From Williamwhitmania sp. (lineage in GTDB: Bacteria; Bacteroidota; Bacteroidia; Bacteroidales; Williamwhitmaniaceae): 64,000 nt of DNA. The notes below the pieces were generated by a model that ran no database searches, was not told the DNA's origin, and saw nothing but the letters and a program-made list of their open reading frames with translations. The translations under genes and the position numbers were made by a program. Positions within the stretch are counted from its first letter, which is position 1. Each line of letters begins with the position of its first letter. The DNA is taken from positions 1 to 64,000 of the forward strand of contig DATKVT010000169.1 in assembly GCA_035529935.1 (NCBI GenBank), in the 5' to 3' direction. Positions 15,993 through 25,959 of the stretch are shown one piece after another.

Positions 15993-17609
15993 ATGGAAAA
16001 GGTAATTCATTCAAACATAGGCAGTGTGGCCTTTAAGTTGGACGACGAGGCTTACACCATTCTGAGCAACTACTTTGCCGACATTCGAAAAGAATTTTCC
16101 GGAAAGCCGGGAGCCGAAGAAATTGGAGATGACGTTGAAGCCAGAGTAGCGGAGCTGCTCGGTGAAATGCAGGATAGCAAAGATGCTACCATTACGGCAG
16201 CAATGGCAAAAAAGGTAATCGCCCAGATTGGAACACCAGAACAGATGGAGCCAAGCGATGGTGAGAGTGCAGAAGAAGAACCATCTGAGGGGTTTAGGCG
16301 CTACCCAAAGCGGCTTTTTAGAGATAAAGAGCATAGCGTTTTTGGTGGGGTTTGCTCTGGACTAGGGGTTTACTTCAACTCAGACCCTATTCTTTTCAGG
16401 GTTGTTTTTATTCTTCTCTTTTTGATTCCCCTTTTTAATCATCATTTTCATCTTTTTGGGAACGGCTTTTCTTTGCTCAGCTATTTAGTGCTTTGGGCAA
16501 TTGTTCCAGTTGCAAAAACCCATCGTCAAAAGATGGAGATGCATGGAGATGCGTTCAATATTCACTCCGTGAAATCAAAAGTTGAGGAGGAGTTCAAGGA
16601 GGCATCCGAAAGCCTTAAAAGGAGAACCGGAGGTGGCAACTTTATGAATCGTTTAGGTTCTGTACTTGGTGAAATTTTACTCGTTTTTGCCAAGATACTC
16701 AAGGTGTTCTTCAAAATAATTTTTGGGATATTTGCTGCAATATTCATTATTGTAGGGGTTTCCCTTATTGTCGCAATGTTGGCTATCATGTTTTTTGGCC
16801 CGAGCGATTTCATCACCGACGGTACCATGAACTGCCACTTTTACATTCGTGACCTAGCTTCTGTATTTGTTGGACAATCAGGATTTTGGGGCATTACCAT
16901 TCCCGGCACTCTGCTAATACTAATTCCTACCATTGGTCTAATATACCTTGGCCTTCGTCTTGCATTTAAGTTTAAGGCAAACGATAGGGCCATTGGACTT
17001 TCGGCACTGGTTATTTGGGTAGCAGCACTAGCCGTTGGATTGGGGTATGGGGTATCGGAACTCAACAGCTTTAAGCACGGCGAGTGGGTTAAAACTTCGC
17101 AACAGTTTGAAAATGCAAAGCCAGATACGCTATTTATTGCTTCACCCGATATGGCAAACCTCCCAACATTCTGCAACACTAGGATGGACTTCGACGATGA
17201 TAACGTTAAGATCTACTCCGACGGAAAAAATATCAGGACCCTTGCAAGTCTTAATATCATAAATGGCAAGGACCAACCGCTTAGCGTATCTACCGATCTC
17301 TATTCGAGAGGAATAACTACCACAATGGCGAAACAAAATGCGAGTTCAATTGATGTCTCAACTTCGTTAAGTAGGGATACGCTAACCATTGATCCGGTGT
17401 TAACCTTTAGTAAGGACAAAAAGTGGCGCAACCAGAAGGCAATCATTAACCTCACAATTCCCGAAGGTACTGTAATCCATTTTGACTCCAACCTCTACTC
17501 GCTCCTGCAACAATCAAACAACAGTTTCAACTATGTAGCAGGCTATATGGCAGGTGGATACTATCGCTTGACCGATGATGGGCTACAAAATACAGACACA
17601 AAAAACTAG
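15993..17609 (+). CDS. PspC-domain membrane protein (long, C-terminal adhesin-like region)
   Basis: This 538-residue protein has an N-terminal region homologous to the short PspC protein (about 1-95) and a PspC domain (about 105-180, 'KHSVFGGVCSGLG'-type motif). Three or four further membrane segments follow (about 225-360). The C-terminal extracytoplasmic part (about 380-530) is beta-rich and resembles the right-handed repeats of DUF4097/toast-rack regions. It is the last gene of the PspC-PadR-PspC unit. The layout suggests an inner-membrane stress sensor or scaffold with a periplasmic sensing part, but no PspA or PspB homologue is nearby. Confidence 0.85.
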   Translation: MEKVIHSNIGSVAFKLDDEAYTILSNYFADIRKEFSGKPGAEEIGDDVEARVAELLGEMQDSKDATITAAMAKKVIAQIGTPEQMEPSDGESAEEEPSEGFRRYPKRLFRDKEHSVFGGVCSGLGVYFNSDPILFRVVFILLFLIPLFNHHFHLFGNGFSLLSYLVLWAIVPVAKTHRQKMEMHGDAFNIHSVKSKVEEEFKEASESLKRRTGGGNFMNRLGSVLGEILLVFAKILKVFFKIIFGIFAAIFIIVGVSLIVAMLAIMFFGPSDFITDGTMNCHFYIRDLASVFVGQSGFWGITIPGTLLILIPTIGLIYLGLRLAFKFKANDRAIGLSALVIWVAALAVGLGYGVSELNSFKHGEWVKTSQQFENAKPDTLFIASPDMANLPTFCNTRMDFDDDNVKIYSDGKNIRTLASLNIINGKDQPLSVSTDLYSRGITTTMAKQNASSIDVSTSLSRDTLTIDPVLTFSKDKKWRNQKAIINLTIPEGTVIHFDSNLYSLLQQSNNSFNYVAGYMAGGYYRLTDDGLQNTDTKN

Positions 17610-17626
17610 ATTTTAAGCTGAGGTGC

Positions 17627-17657
17627 TTGGCACAAAAAAGAAAATTATTACATTTGC
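17627..17657 (+). promoter_or_regulatory. Promoter of tRNA-Gln
   Basis: TTG at 17627-17629 and TACATTTG at 17650-17657 with a 20-base spacer. The tRNA begins 21 bases further on. Confidence 0.65.
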
Positions 17658-17678
17658 ACCGCAATAAAATGCGGCACT

Positions 17679-17748
17679 GACCTATGGTGTAACGGCAGCA
17701 CTACTGATTTTGGTTCAGTTAGCCCAGGTTCGAATCCTGGTAGGTCAA
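17679..17748 (+). tRNA. tRNA-Gln (anticodon TTG)
   Basis: The acceptor stem TGACCTA/TAGGTCA is perfect. The anticodon arm is CTGA-TTTTGGT-TCAG with TTG in the loop (reads CAA), and the T arm is CCAGG-TTCGAAT-CCTGG. The discriminator is A. A terminator follows within 2 bases. Confidence 0.93.
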
Positions 17749-17749
17749 C

Positions 17750-17779
17750 AAAAAACCCCGATTTCTCGGGGTTTTTTTA
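17750..17779. terminator. Bidirectional terminator
   Basis: CCCCGA/TCGGGG is flanked by A-run and T-run. It ends the tRNA-Gln transcript and the convergent mgsA transcript. Confidence 0.85.
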
Positions 17780-18244
17780 TAGGTCAACACTACGGGTTAA
17801 ATATTCGGAGTAATTCTTAATTTTTGGCTGGTAAACCTCGGTGAGCAAAGGCGATGAGATAATAAAATCAGCCGTTGATCGATTACTGGCAGTAGGAATA
17901 TTATAAAGAACCGCTATTCGTAACAGCGCCTTGATGTCCACGTCGTGGGGCTGCTGTTCCATGGGATCCCAAAAGAAAATGAGCATGTCAACCTTCCCCT
18001 CTGCAATCATGGCACCAAGCTGCTGATCGCCACCAAGAGGTCCTGACTTCAACTTTGCTATCTTAAGTCCCTTCGAGGCATGACCCTCCTTGAAGTGTAT
18101 AGCTTCTTCAATTAACTTTCCCGTTGTACCAGTGCAAATAAGATCGTGTCGCAACAGCTCTGTTGAGTTCCACTCAACCCATTCTATCATATCCTTCTTG
18201 CGATTGTCGTGCGCAACCAACGCAATGGTTTTTTTTGCTTCCAT
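17777..18244 (-). CDS. mgsA: Methylglyoxal synthase
   Basis: The enzyme converts dihydroxyacetone phosphate to methylglyoxal and phosphate, bypassing lower glycolysis when phosphate is short. Family motifs are present: 'IALVAHDNRKKDMI' (about 7-20), 'TGTTGKLIE' phosphate loop (about 38-46), 'SGPLGGDQQLG' with the catalytic Asp (about 66-76) and 'FFWDPMEQQPHDVD' (about 89-102). At 155 residues it is essentially the length of the E. coli enzyme (152). It is a single gene, convergent with tRNA-Gln. Confidence 0.96.
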   Translation of the reverse strand: MEAKKTIALVAHDNRKKDMIEWVEWNSTELLRHDLICTGTTGKLIEEAIHFKEGHASKGLKIAKLKSGPLGGDQQLGAMIAEGKVDMLIFFWDPMEQQPHDVDIKALLRIAVLYNIPTASNRSTADFIISSPLLTEVYQPKIKNYSEYLTRSVDL

Positions 18245-18619
18245 CTCTAAAATTTATTTATACCTAATAAAAACATGCTGCAAATTTACGCTATTCCAAC
18301 CACTATTGTCGCTTTTATCAGCTAAGAGACCATTAATTGTTCCGGTAACGATTGCAAAAAACAACAGGAACATTTTAATCATACAATTGACATAGAAGAG
18401 TATATCCCAAAATCGAAATGCATTATGGTGAGAATATTTATCAGGTGTTCATTTTCGAACAGAGATTGTTCGTTTTCATTCATTTTCAATGTGGCTTACA
18501 GGCATAATTTTTTTCTAGGCAACTACAGTTCTGAGTATTGTAATATTTGGCTTAATGGTTGTTTAAAAAGTGTTTAACCAAATTCGGGACCTATTGCGAT
18601 TATAAAAAAGGCACAACCA
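18245..18619. other. Divergent intergenic gap, mgsA / permease
   Basis: AT-rich gap of 375 bases with no gene visible. It holds a short dyad TGTTC-N6-GAACA (18446-18461), possibly a regulator site. No consensus promoter was found. Confidence 0.35.
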
Positions 18620-21070
18620 ATGATAAAAAACTATATTGTTACTGCACTACGGAACATTAGCCGATCCAAATTCTACTCATTAATCAACATCATTGGGCTT
18701 TCCACGGGCATCCTGGCGGCTATACTTATTATTCTTTACGTTAAGGACGAGCTGGGTTATGATAAGTTTTACAAGAATCACGAAAGAGTTTTTAGAATAG
18801 AATCCCGTTTCAATATTGGCGGCAGTGAAGATATTGTGGCAGTGACCTCCCCTGCCATTGGACCAATGCTTGCTCAGGAATTCCCCCAAGTTGAAAAATT
18901 TGTTCGTTTAGCCAGTTTTAGAGACAACGAGCTATCATACAACGGAAAAAAGTTCGAAATTAAGCAGGGGTATTGGGTTGATACCACCTTTTTTGATGTG
19001 TTCAACCAGCACTTTATTGCAGGTGACCCCACCAATGCCTTAACCCAACCAAATGCAGTTGTGCTAACCGCATCAATTGCCAACCAAATGTTTGGAAGTT
19101 CTCCGGCCGTGGGGAAAACCATTACAACACCCGACAATCAGAATTTTACGGTAACTGCTGTAATCCGTGACCTCCCTAAAAATACACACACAAAATTTGA
19201 CGCCCTCTTTTCGCTTAAAACCATTGAAAAAAGAGCTGGCTCAAATAGGTTCAACAACATGAATGCAGAGGCCTTCTTTGGCATAAACGTATACACATTT
19301 GTACTCCTAAGGCAACCGTCCGACATGGATTCTATTCTGGCCAAAAACGACTACCTCTACCAAAAGTATATGGCCTCCGCGGGCGAAAAGCTTAACGCCA
19401 AGTTTAGGATGGAGACTCAACCGCTAGCAGAGCTTCACTTTAGTAGGAAAGAACTTAAGGGTGATGAGCCTGTTGGTAACCGTAAATTGATTATACTCTT
19501 TGCACTAGTGGCACTCCTCATACTGGTAATTGCGGCTATCAACTACATGAATATGGCAACGGCAAGGTCGGCCAATCGAGCAAAGGAAGTTGGCATACGA
19601 AAAGTGCTGGGCGCCCAGAGGTCAAGGCTAGTATTGCAATTCTTGGCAGAATCAGTGATTATATCGCTTGCATCGCTTGCATTGGCATACATTGCAGCCG
19701 AAGCTATCATTGATCCTTTCAACGCCCTAACGGGCAAAAATATTACAAGGGCTGAATTATACCAGCCACTGGTTCTTGGGCTAAGCTTTGCAGTAGCTAT
19801 TTTTATTGGTCTTGTATCGGGCAGCTATCCAGCAGGCTACCTTTCTTCGTTCAATCCAATTGAAGTTTTGAAGGGTAAAGCATCAACATCATCGAGCAAA
19901 GTATTGCTACGGAAGTTACTGGTAGTAATTCAGTTCACTATTTCGGTAATAATGATCATCGGAACCGTGGTGGTAAGCATGCAGCAATCCTACATTCGAA
20001 ACAAGAACCTTGGCTTCGACTCCAACAATCTTTATGTCTATCGGGAAACGGATACAACCGCCAGAAAAAAAACGGAGTTCATCCGCGACCAGCTGCTCAA
20101 GACTCCATATATCGAAGATTTTTCATCGTCCATTACACCCTTAGGAATGGGTAACGACCTACGCGTATTCAGGGTTGAACAGCAAGCGGAAGGAATGAAA
20201 GAGTTTACGGTCGCCGCCTACTATGTTGATTTTGACTTTCTGCGCATGATGAAAATCCCCATCCTCGAAGGACGACCATTCGAAAAAGGCAATGCATCAG
20301 ACAGCACTAAAGCATATATTATTAACGAAGCCGCCGCAAAATTTTTTGGATGGAATAAAAACGCTCTTGGTAGGCGGATTTACATGGTTGACGACATTGA
20401 AGCAAATTCAGACAAAATAGGACAAGTTATTGCGGTGGTAAAAGATTTCCATTTTCAAAGCGTTCACAATGTAATTGAACCATTTATCATTGTTGTTCCA
20501 AACTTTCCGCTTCCCAGCATGAATGTGCGCATCAAACCAGGCAAAGAGAAAGAGGCCTATGCTGCAATCGACAAGGTGAGAAAAGAGGCCGGTGCAACAA
20601 CCGACATCAACATTTTTCCCTACAAAGAGCGGCTCAACGAGGATTACGCAGCCGAAGAAAAACTTGGCTGGTTGTTTAGAGTTTTCTCGCTTCTAACCAT
20701 TTTCACCTCCATTCTTGGGTTAATGGGCCTAACCTCGTACCTCACCGAACAAAGGACAAAAGAGATTAGCATACGTAAAGTGATGGGCGCAAAATCGTGG
20801 AGCATCACAAAAATGTTGACATTGGAATATATTAAGCTAGTACTGCTTGCCAACCTTATTGCGTGGCCCATTGCCTATATCGCGGCAACGAGTTGGCTTC
20901 AGGGGTATGCCTATCGGATAAACTTTGGTATTTCACCATTCTATTGGCAAACATTATTCCCATTTGTATTAGCAACCCTAGTATCGTTAGTGGTTGCAAT
21001 AGTAACTGTTGGTTGGCTTGCCAAAAAGGCGGCCGAAACAGATCCAGCCTTTGCTCTAAAGCAGGAGTAA
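18620..21070 (+). CDS. ABC transporter permease, FtsX/MacB type (orphan)
   Basis: This 816-residue protein is a head-to-tail pair of MacB-like units. An N-terminal transmembrane helix (about 20-42) is followed by a periplasmic MacB-PCD domain (about 50-270) and an FtsX triple-helix domain (about 285-410, with 'RANRAKEVGIRKVLGAQRSRL'). A second helix (about 430-450), periplasmic domain and FtsX domain ('TKEISIRKVMGAKSWSI' at about 715-731) complete it. Such permeases are common in Bacteroidota and work with a LolD/MacB-like ATPase in mechanotransmission, lipoprotein or peptide export. No ATPase gene lies on either side. It is a single-gene unit ended by a strong terminator. Confidence 0.9.
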   Translation: MIKNYIVTALRNISRSKFYSLINIIGLSTGILAAILIILYVKDELGYDKFYKNHERVFRIESRFNIGGSEDIVAVTSPAIGPMLAQEFPQVEKFVRLASFRDNELSYNGKKFEIKQGYWVDTTFFDVFNQHFIAGDPTNALTQPNAVVLTASIANQMFGSSPAVGKTITTPDNQNFTVTAVIRDLPKNTHTKFDALFSLKTIEKRAGSNRFNNMNAEAFFGINVYTFVLLRQPSDMDSILAKNDYLYQKYMASAGEKLNAKFRMETQPLAELHFSRKELKGDEPVGNRKLIILFALVALLILVIAAINYMNMATARSANRAKEVGIRKVLGAQRSRLVLQFLAESVIISLASLALAYIAAEAIIDPFNALTGKNITRAELYQPLVLGLSFAVAIFIGLVSGSYPAGYLSSFNPIEVLKGKASTSSSKVLLRKLLVVIQFTISVIMIIGTVVVSMQQSYIRNKNLGFDSNNLYVYRETDTTARKKTEFIRDQLLKTPYIEDFSSSITPLGMGNDLRVFRVEQQAEGMKEFTVAAYYVDFDFLRMMKIPILEGRPFEKGNASDSTKAYIINEAAAKFFGWNKNALGRRIYMVDDIEANSDKIGQVIAVVKDFHFQSVHNVIEPFIIVVPNFPLPSMNVRIKPGKEKEAYAAIDKVRKEAGATTDINIFPYKERLNEDYAAEEKLGWLFRVFSLLTIFTSILGLMGLTSYLTEQRTKEISIRKVMGAKSWSITKMLTLEYIKLVLLANLIAWPIAYIAATSWLQGYAYRINFGISPFYWQTLFPFVLATLVSLVVAIVTVGWLAKKAAETDPAFALKQE

Positions 21071-21088
21071 GGTGCTGTCCATGTCCCC

Positions 21089-21117
21089 AAAGGCCGGTGT
21101 CCCCCGGCCTTTTTTCA
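21089..21117 (+). terminator. Terminator of the permease gene
   Basis: AAGGCCGG-tgtccc-CCGGCCTT is followed by a T-run, 19 bases after the stop codon. Confidence 0.9.
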
Positions 21118-21154
21118 TTTTCTGCCAACAAAAAAAAATAAGAAAAAGAATGCC

Positions 21155-21162
21155 TACCTTTG
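21155..21162 (+). promoter_or_regulatory. -7 element of the typA promoter
   Basis: TACCTTTG matches TAnnTTTG and lies 22 bases before the typA ATG. The -33 region lacks a clear TTG. Confidence 0.5.
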
Positions 21163-21183
21163 CGTGCTAATTTTTTGGGATAG

Positions 21184-22983
21184 ATGAGAGATCTAAGGAA
21201 CATTGCAATTATTGCACACGTTGACCACGGAAAAACCACCTTGGTAGACAAAATGATATTTCAGGCCAAGCTGTTTCGGGACAATGAAAAACATGGAGAT
21301 CTGATTCTAGACAGCAACGACCTTGAACGAGAGCGAGGCATTACCATTCTTGCTAAAAACGTTTCAGTTGCCTATAAGGATGTTAAAATTAACATTATAG
21401 ATACTCCTGGTCACGCCGATTTTGGTGGTGAAGTTGAACGAGTGCTCAATATGGCCGACGGCGTTCTTCTGCTGGTTGATGCCTTTGAAGGAACCATGCC
21501 ACAAACACGATTTGTGCTCTCAAAAGCACTTTCGCTAGGGCTTAAACCTATTGTGGTAATAAACAAGGTTGACAAGCCAAATTGCCGTCCCGAAGAGGTT
21601 CAGGAGCAGGTTTTCGAGCTGATGTTTAACCTCAATGCTACAGAGGAGCAGCTAAATTTCCCCACCATATACGGGAGTGCTAAAAATGGATGGATGTCTG
21701 ACGATTGGAAAAAACCGACTACAGACATTACGCAACTACTGGACTCAATTCTTGAAAACATACCAGAACCCATTGCACTTCAAGGAACACCACAAATGCT
21801 CATAACCTCGCTCGATTTTTCGAGCTATGTTGGTAGAATTGCAGTTGGGAAGCTCCATAGAGGAACGTTAATCACCGGGCAGGCCGTAGCGTTAGCAAAA
21901 CGAGATGGTAGCATCATACGCTCCCGAATTAAGGAGCTCTACTCATTTGAAGGGCTTGGAAAAGCTAAGGTTGAACAGGTTGATGCTGGTGAGATTTGCG
22001 CTGTAGTCGGGATCGAGGGATTTGAAATTGGAGATTCAATTTGCGATATAGAAAACCCTGAACCGCTAGTTCCTATCGCCATCGATGAACCAACAATGAG
22101 TATGCTCTTTACAATCAACAATTCACCATTCTTTGGGAAAGAGGGTAAGTTTGTTACCTCACGCCACCTGAAAGAACGGTTAGACAAAGAGTTGGAAAAA
22201 AATCTTGCCCTCCGGGTGGAAACAACCGATAGCGCCGATTCATTTACCGTTTTCGGACGAGGTGTTTTGCACCTCTCTATATTACTGGAAACTATGCGCC
22301 GTGAGGGATATGAAGTTCAAGTAGGCCAACCTAAAGTAATTATTAAGGAGATTGCTGGAGAAAAGTGCGAACCCATGGAGGAACTCACTATTGATCTTCC
22401 TGAAGATGTTGCCGGAAAAGCCATTGAGATGGTCACCAAGCGCAAGGGTGAGATGATAACCATGGAGCACCGTGGAGATAGAATGCACCTCGAGTTCTCT
22501 ATTCCTTCCCGCGGAATTATTGGACTGCGTAACAACCTTTTAACCGCAACGGCCGGCGAAGCAGTATTGGCACATCGATTCAAGGGCTTTGAGCCTTACA
22601 AGGGTGACATCGAGAAACGATTAACCGGATCGTTAGTGGCACTGGAGGCTGGAACCTCATTTGCCTACTCGCTCAACAAGCTGCAGGACCGGGGCAAATT
22701 CTTTATCGCCTCACACGATGAGGTTTACACAGGTCAGGTTATTGGAGAACATTCCCGAGCTGGTGATTTAGCCGTTAACGTTACCAAGCCCAAAAAGCTA
22801 ACCAACGTTCGTGCATCTGGAACAGATGAAAAAGTAACCCTCCCTCCTCCAATTATTTTCAGTCTTGAAGAGGCGCTGGAGTATATTCAGGAGGATGAAT
22901 ATGTAGAGTTAACGCCTAAAAGCATTCGCCTTCGCAAAATAATTCTCGACGAAAACGAACGAAAACGAAAATCCAGAGGATAA
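21184..22983 (+). CDS. typA: Ribosome-associated translational GTPase TypA/BipA
   Basis: This EF-G-like GTPase acts on ribosomes in stress adaptation and 50S assembly at low temperature. The G motifs are all visible: G1 '[12 protein letters not shown]' (about 10-21), G2 'RGITI', G3 '[11 protein letters not shown]' (about 73-83) and G4 'NKVDK' (about 127-131). The BipA-specific C-terminal half ('[19 protein letters not shown]', '[11 protein letters not shown]') is complete. At 599 residues it is the expected length. It is transcribed alone ahead of the yceD-rpmF unit, with a separate -7 element between them. Confidence 0.97.
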   Translation: MRDLRNIAIIAHVDHGKTTLVDKMIFQAKLFRDNEKHGDLILDSNDLERERGITILAKNVSVAYKDVKINIIDTPGHADFGGEVERVLNMADGVLLLVDAFEGTMPQTRFVLSKALSLGLKPIVVINKVDKPNCRPEEVQEQVFELMFNLNATEEQLNFPTIYGSAKNGWMSDDWKKPTTDITQLLDSILENIPEPIALQGTPQMLITSLDFSSYVGRIAVGKLHRGTLITGQAVALAKRDGSIIRSRIKELYSFEGLGKAKVEQVDAGEICAVVGIEGFEIGDSICDIENPEPLVPIAIDEPTMSMLFTINNSPFFGKEGKFVTSRHLKERLDKELEKNLALRVETTDSADSFTVFGRGVLHLSILLETMRREGYEVQVGQPKVIIKEIAGEKCEPMEELTIDLPEDVAGKAIEMVTKRKGEMITMEHRGDRMHLEFSIPSRGIIGLRNNLLTATAGEAVLAHRFKGFEPYKGDIEKRLTGSLVALEAGTSFAYSLNKLQDRGKFFIASHDEVYTGQVIGEHSRAGDLAVNVTKPKKLTNVRASGTDEKVTLPPPIIFSLEEALEYIQEDEYVELTPKSIRLRKIILDENERKRKSRG

Positions 22984-23038
22984 AGAATGGCGTTCTAGTC
23001 AGAGCTGGGCAATATTTTTTTATTCTGGTAATAATTTA

Positions 23039-23046
23039 TACTTTTG
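23039..23046 (+). promoter_or_regulatory. -7 element upstream of yceD-rpmF-plsX-fabH
   Basis: TACTTTTG fits TAnnTTTG and lies 23 bases before the GTG start. No good TTG is found at -33. Confidence 0.45.
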
Positions 23047-23068
23047 CACGACATTTTTTTGAATAAAA

Positions 23069-23629
23069 GTGAGCCGTCTTATAGACTTTACTATTCCCTT
23101 CAAGGGTTTAAAGCAGGGGAAACACGAGCTAGAGTTTGAGATTTCCGATCGGTTCTTTTCTGAGTTTGATGGCTCTGAAGTAACGAAAGGAAATTTGATG
23201 GCTAATGTATTGCTCGACAAGAACTCTACCTTTTTAAAGTTAGATGTTCACATTTCGGGGAATGCTGAGGTAGTTTGCGATCGTTGTCTTGACACCTTCT
23301 ATATCCCGGTAGAGTACACCGGCAACCTTTTCGTTAAGTTCTCAGAACGAGAGGCATATGAGGATAGTGATGACGATGTTCTTTTTCTACCGCCCTCAGA
23401 GAGCGAACTTGACCTCAAGCAATACCTCTTTGACTGGATTTGCTTGAGTTTACCTGTTCGCCGTGTTCATCCCGACGATAAAAACGGTAAATCCTTATGC
23501 AATCCAGAGATGATAGAAAAGTTGGAGGCATATGTCATCTCGGAAGAGCCTCAAGCAGCCGCCGAAGATGATCAGGAAGAGTGGAAAAAAAAGTTGAACG
23601 AATTGAAGTCTAACATAAAGGATAACTAA
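23069..23629 (+). CDS. YceD/DUF177 family protein
   Basis: This 186-residue protein of the YceD (DUF177) family is nearly always encoded just before rpmF. It is implicated in 23S rRNA accumulation and ribosome assembly in bacteria and plastids. The 'VVCDRCLDTF' motif with its two conserved cysteines lies at about 70-79, and an acidic 'DSDDDVLFL' segment follows. The GTG at 23069 is the best start because the conserved N-terminus begins there. It is the first gene of the yceD-rpmF-plsX-fabH unit. Confidence 0.9.
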   Translation: MSRLIDFTIPFKGLKQGKHELEFEISDRFFSEFDGSEVTKGNLMANVLLDKNSTFLKLDVHISGNAEVVCDRCLDTFYIPVEYTGNLFVKFSEREAYEDSDDDVLFLPPSESELDLKQYLFDWICLSLPVRRVHPDDKNGKSLCNPEMIEKLEAYVISEEPQAAAEDDQEEWKKKLNELKSNIKDN

Positions 23630-23642
23630 ACATTACGTTAAA

Positions 23643-23828
23643 ATGGCACATCCGAAACACAAGATCTCGAAGCAGAGAAGAAATAAGCGCAGAACACACT
23701 ACAAGGCAGTTGCACCAACACTTTCAACTTGCTCAAACTGCGGTGCTCCGGTAATCTATCATAGAGTTTGCCCAGAGTGTGGATACTACAGAGGAAGACT
23801 TGCTATCGAGAAAAAAGTTACAGCCTAA
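23643..23828 (+). CDS. rpmF: 50S ribosomal protein bL32
   Basis: This 61-residue protein has the bL32 N-terminus (MAHPKHKISKQRRNKRRTH) and a four-cysteine zinc ribbon, CSNCGAPV...CPECGYY (about 32-48). It is therefore the zinc-binding C+ form rather than the zinc-independent paralogue. It sits 13 bases after yceD and 37 before plsX, the classic arrangement that ties ribosome and fatty-acid synthesis. Confidence 0.98.
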   Translation: MAHPKHKISKQRRNKRRTHYKAVAPTLSTCSNCGAPVIYHRVCPECGYYRGRLAIEKKVTA

Positions 23829-23865
23829 TTCGTTAGGGTAACTATTAAAACTGGAAAGAGACTTT

Positions 23866-24807
23866 ATGAGAATAGGAGTTGACGCTATGGGCGGAGATTT
23901 TGCTCCCGAAGCAGTTGTTTTGGGAGCGATTCAAGCTCATAAGGAGATTCCTGAAAGCATTCGCATTGTCTTACTTGGGAACAAAGAACAAATTGTTTCC
24001 ATTATAGAGAAGCAAGGCTTTCCGAGGGAGGCATTTGACATAGTAGCAACCTCCCAGGTTATCGGAATGGGGGATCATCCGGCAAAAGCATTTCAGCACA
24101 AACCAGACTCATCGCTTGCAGTTGGATTTAGTATGCTGGCAAAGGGCGAAATTGATGGGATTGCAAGCGCCGGGAGTACTGGTGCTATGATGGTGGGTGC
24201 AATGTATTATATTAAGCCCATCAGCGGAATTATTCGACCTGGCATTGCCTCTTTTTTACCAATATGCGAATCCAAAACTGGATTGCTCATCGACGTCGGT
24301 CTTAACCCTGACGCCAGGCCTGATGTACTTTTTCAATATGCACTTTTGGGAACCATCTACGCCAAAGAGGTACTTGGCATAGAAGATCCTAGCGTGGGGC
24401 TGCTCAACATTGGAGAAGAACCCGAAAAAGGAAATTTAGTGGCTAAAAATACTTTTGAACTGCTCAAAGAATCAACCAGTATTCGATTTGTCGGAAACAT
24501 CGAAGGCAATCAACTTTTCGATGAGAACACAGCAGATGTTATCGTTTGCGACGGTTTCGTTGGCAACGTAGTTCTCAAGGAAGCAGAAAGCTTCCACAAG
24601 TTAATAAAGCGGAGGAATATTAGCGATCCCTTTTTTGAGCGATTTAACTTTGAACATTACGGCGGAACACCCGTGCTCGGCGTAAACGCACCAGTCATTA
24701 TTGGCCATGGAGTTTCCACCGCCACCGCCATAAAAAACATGATTCTTCAAACCAGAAAGGTTATTGAAGCTGGTTTGACGGAAAAAATAAAGGAGGCCTT
24801 AAGTTAA
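23866..24807 (+). CDS. plsX: Phosphate acyltransferase PlsX
   Basis: PlsX makes acyl-phosphate from acyl-ACP for PlsY in phospholipid synthesis. The family start '[20 protein letters not shown]' (about 2-21), '[10 protein letters not shown]'-type loop (about 101-110) and '[12 protein letters not shown]' (about 225-236) are visible. At 313 residues it is of usual length. The stop overlaps the fabH start (TAATG), so the two are translationally coupled. Confidence 0.96.
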   Translation: MRIGVDAMGGDFAPEAVVLGAIQAHKEIPESIRIVLLGNKEQIVSIIEKQGFPREAFDIVATSQVIGMGDHPAKAFQHKPDSSLAVGFSMLAKGEIDGIASAGSTGAMMVGAMYYIKPISGIIRPGIASFLPICESKTGLLIDVGLNPDARPDVLFQYALLGTIYAKEVLGIEDPSVGLLNIGEEPEKGNLVAKNTFELLKESTSIRFVGNIEGNQLFDENTADVIVCDGFVGNVVLKEAESFHKLIKRRNISDPFFERFNFEHYGGTPVLGVNAPVIIGHGVSTATAIKNMILQTRKVIEAGLTEKIKEALS

Positions 24808-25808
24808 TGGCAAAAATAACCGCGGCAATCACAGGAGTTGGTGGGTACGTGCCCGAATATGTTCTTACCAACAACGAGCTAAGTCGGATGGTAGATACCT
24901 CCGATGAGTGGATAATGACTCGAATTGGAATAAAGGAAAGGAGAATCCTGCAAGGAGAAGGTCTTGGTACCTCCGACATGGCAGCCAAAGCAGTTCAGCA
25001 ACTCCTTGAAAAAACCAACACATCGCCGGAAGAAATTGACATGCTTATTTGCGGAATTGTAACCCCGGATATGCAATTTCCTGCAACAGCAAACATTATT
25101 AGCGACAAGGTTGGCATAAAAAATGCCTTTGGCTTTGACCTTAACGCTGGTTGTTCCAGCTTTTTATACGCGCTGGTTACTGCATCCAAATTTATTGAAA
25201 CGGGGAGCAACAAAAAGATTATTGTTGTTGGTGCCGATAAAATGTCGTCCATTACCGACTATACCGACCGTTCAACCTGCCCAATTTTTGGAGATGGCGC
25301 TGGAGCCGTGCTCCTTGAGCCCAACGTAGACGGCGAGGGGCTTATTGATGCTGCAATGCACGTTGATGGTTCAGGAAGGAAGTACTTACATCAAGTTGCC
25401 GGTGGCTCATGCTACCCTGCAAGTAATGAAACTGTAGCCAATCGAAAGCACTATATTTTCCAGGATGGTCAGCCCGTGTTCAAGGCCGCTGTATCCAACA
25501 TGGCCGATACCGCCGTGGCTATGATGGAAAAGCACGGTCTAACACCGGAAACGTTGGCATGGCTGGTACCTCACCAAGCAAATATGAGAATAATTGAAGC
25601 AACTGCTAAGAGAATGGGGTTACCTAAGGAGCGCGTAATGATAAATATTGAGCGATACGGTAATACCACCTCTGCAACGCTTCCATTGTGCCTGTGGGAA
25701 TGGGAGAATCAACTTAAGAAGGGTGACAATATTATTTTTGCAACTTTTGGTGCAGGGTTTACCTGGGGTGCAGCCTACCTCAAGTGGGCCTACAACTGTA
25801 AGAGGTAG
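24807..25808 (+). CDS. fabH: 3-oxoacyl-ACP synthase III (FabH)
   Basis: FabH condenses acetyl-CoA with malonyl-ACP to start fatty-acid elongation. The catalytic triad is complete: Cys in '[11 protein letters not shown]' (about residue 114), His in '[12 protein letters not shown]' (about 254) and Asn in 'ERYGNTTSA' (about 284). At 333 residues it is typical. It is the last gene of the yceD-rpmF-plsX-fabH unit, and a terminator-like hairpin follows. Confidence 0.97.
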   Translation: MAKITAAITGVGGYVPEYVLTNNELSRMVDTSDEWIMTRIGIKERRILQGEGLGTSDMAAKAVQQLLEKTNTSPEEIDMLICGIVTPDMQFPATANIISDKVGIKNAFGFDLNAGCSSFLYALVTASKFIETGSNKKIIVVGADKMSSITDYTDRSTCPIFGDGAGAVLLEPNVDGEGLIDAAMHVDGSGRKYLHQVAGGSCYPASNETVANRKHYIFQDGQPVFKAAVSNMADTAVAMMEKHGLTPETLAWLVPHQANMRIIEATAKRMGLPKERVMINIERYGNTTSATLPLCLWEWENQLKKGDNIIFATFGAGFTWGAAYLKWAYNCKR

Positions 25809-25834
25809 TAACCTTTTCCAAAAAACGACAGCCA

Positions 25835-25862
25835 TTAACCGTCAACATTGACGGTTATTTTC
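25835..25862 (+). terminator. Terminator after fabH
   Basis: AACCGTCA/TGACGGTT hairpin (25837-25856) followed by a short T-rich tail. Confidence 0.65.
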
Positions 25863-25959
25863 TGGCAGCACTTTTCGAAATAAAACGGATAAGAGGGCAA
25901 GTGCCATCACGCCTGAAAGCCTTAAACAAGGCAAAAAACAGACGTTGGCAGCACTCAAA

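Noticed and set aside
17679-17779. tRNA-Gln as a possible integration site (attB) with the neighbouring mgsA as cargo
   Set aside because: No integrase, no duplicated tRNA 3' end and a normal core gene follow, so nothing supports an integrated element.
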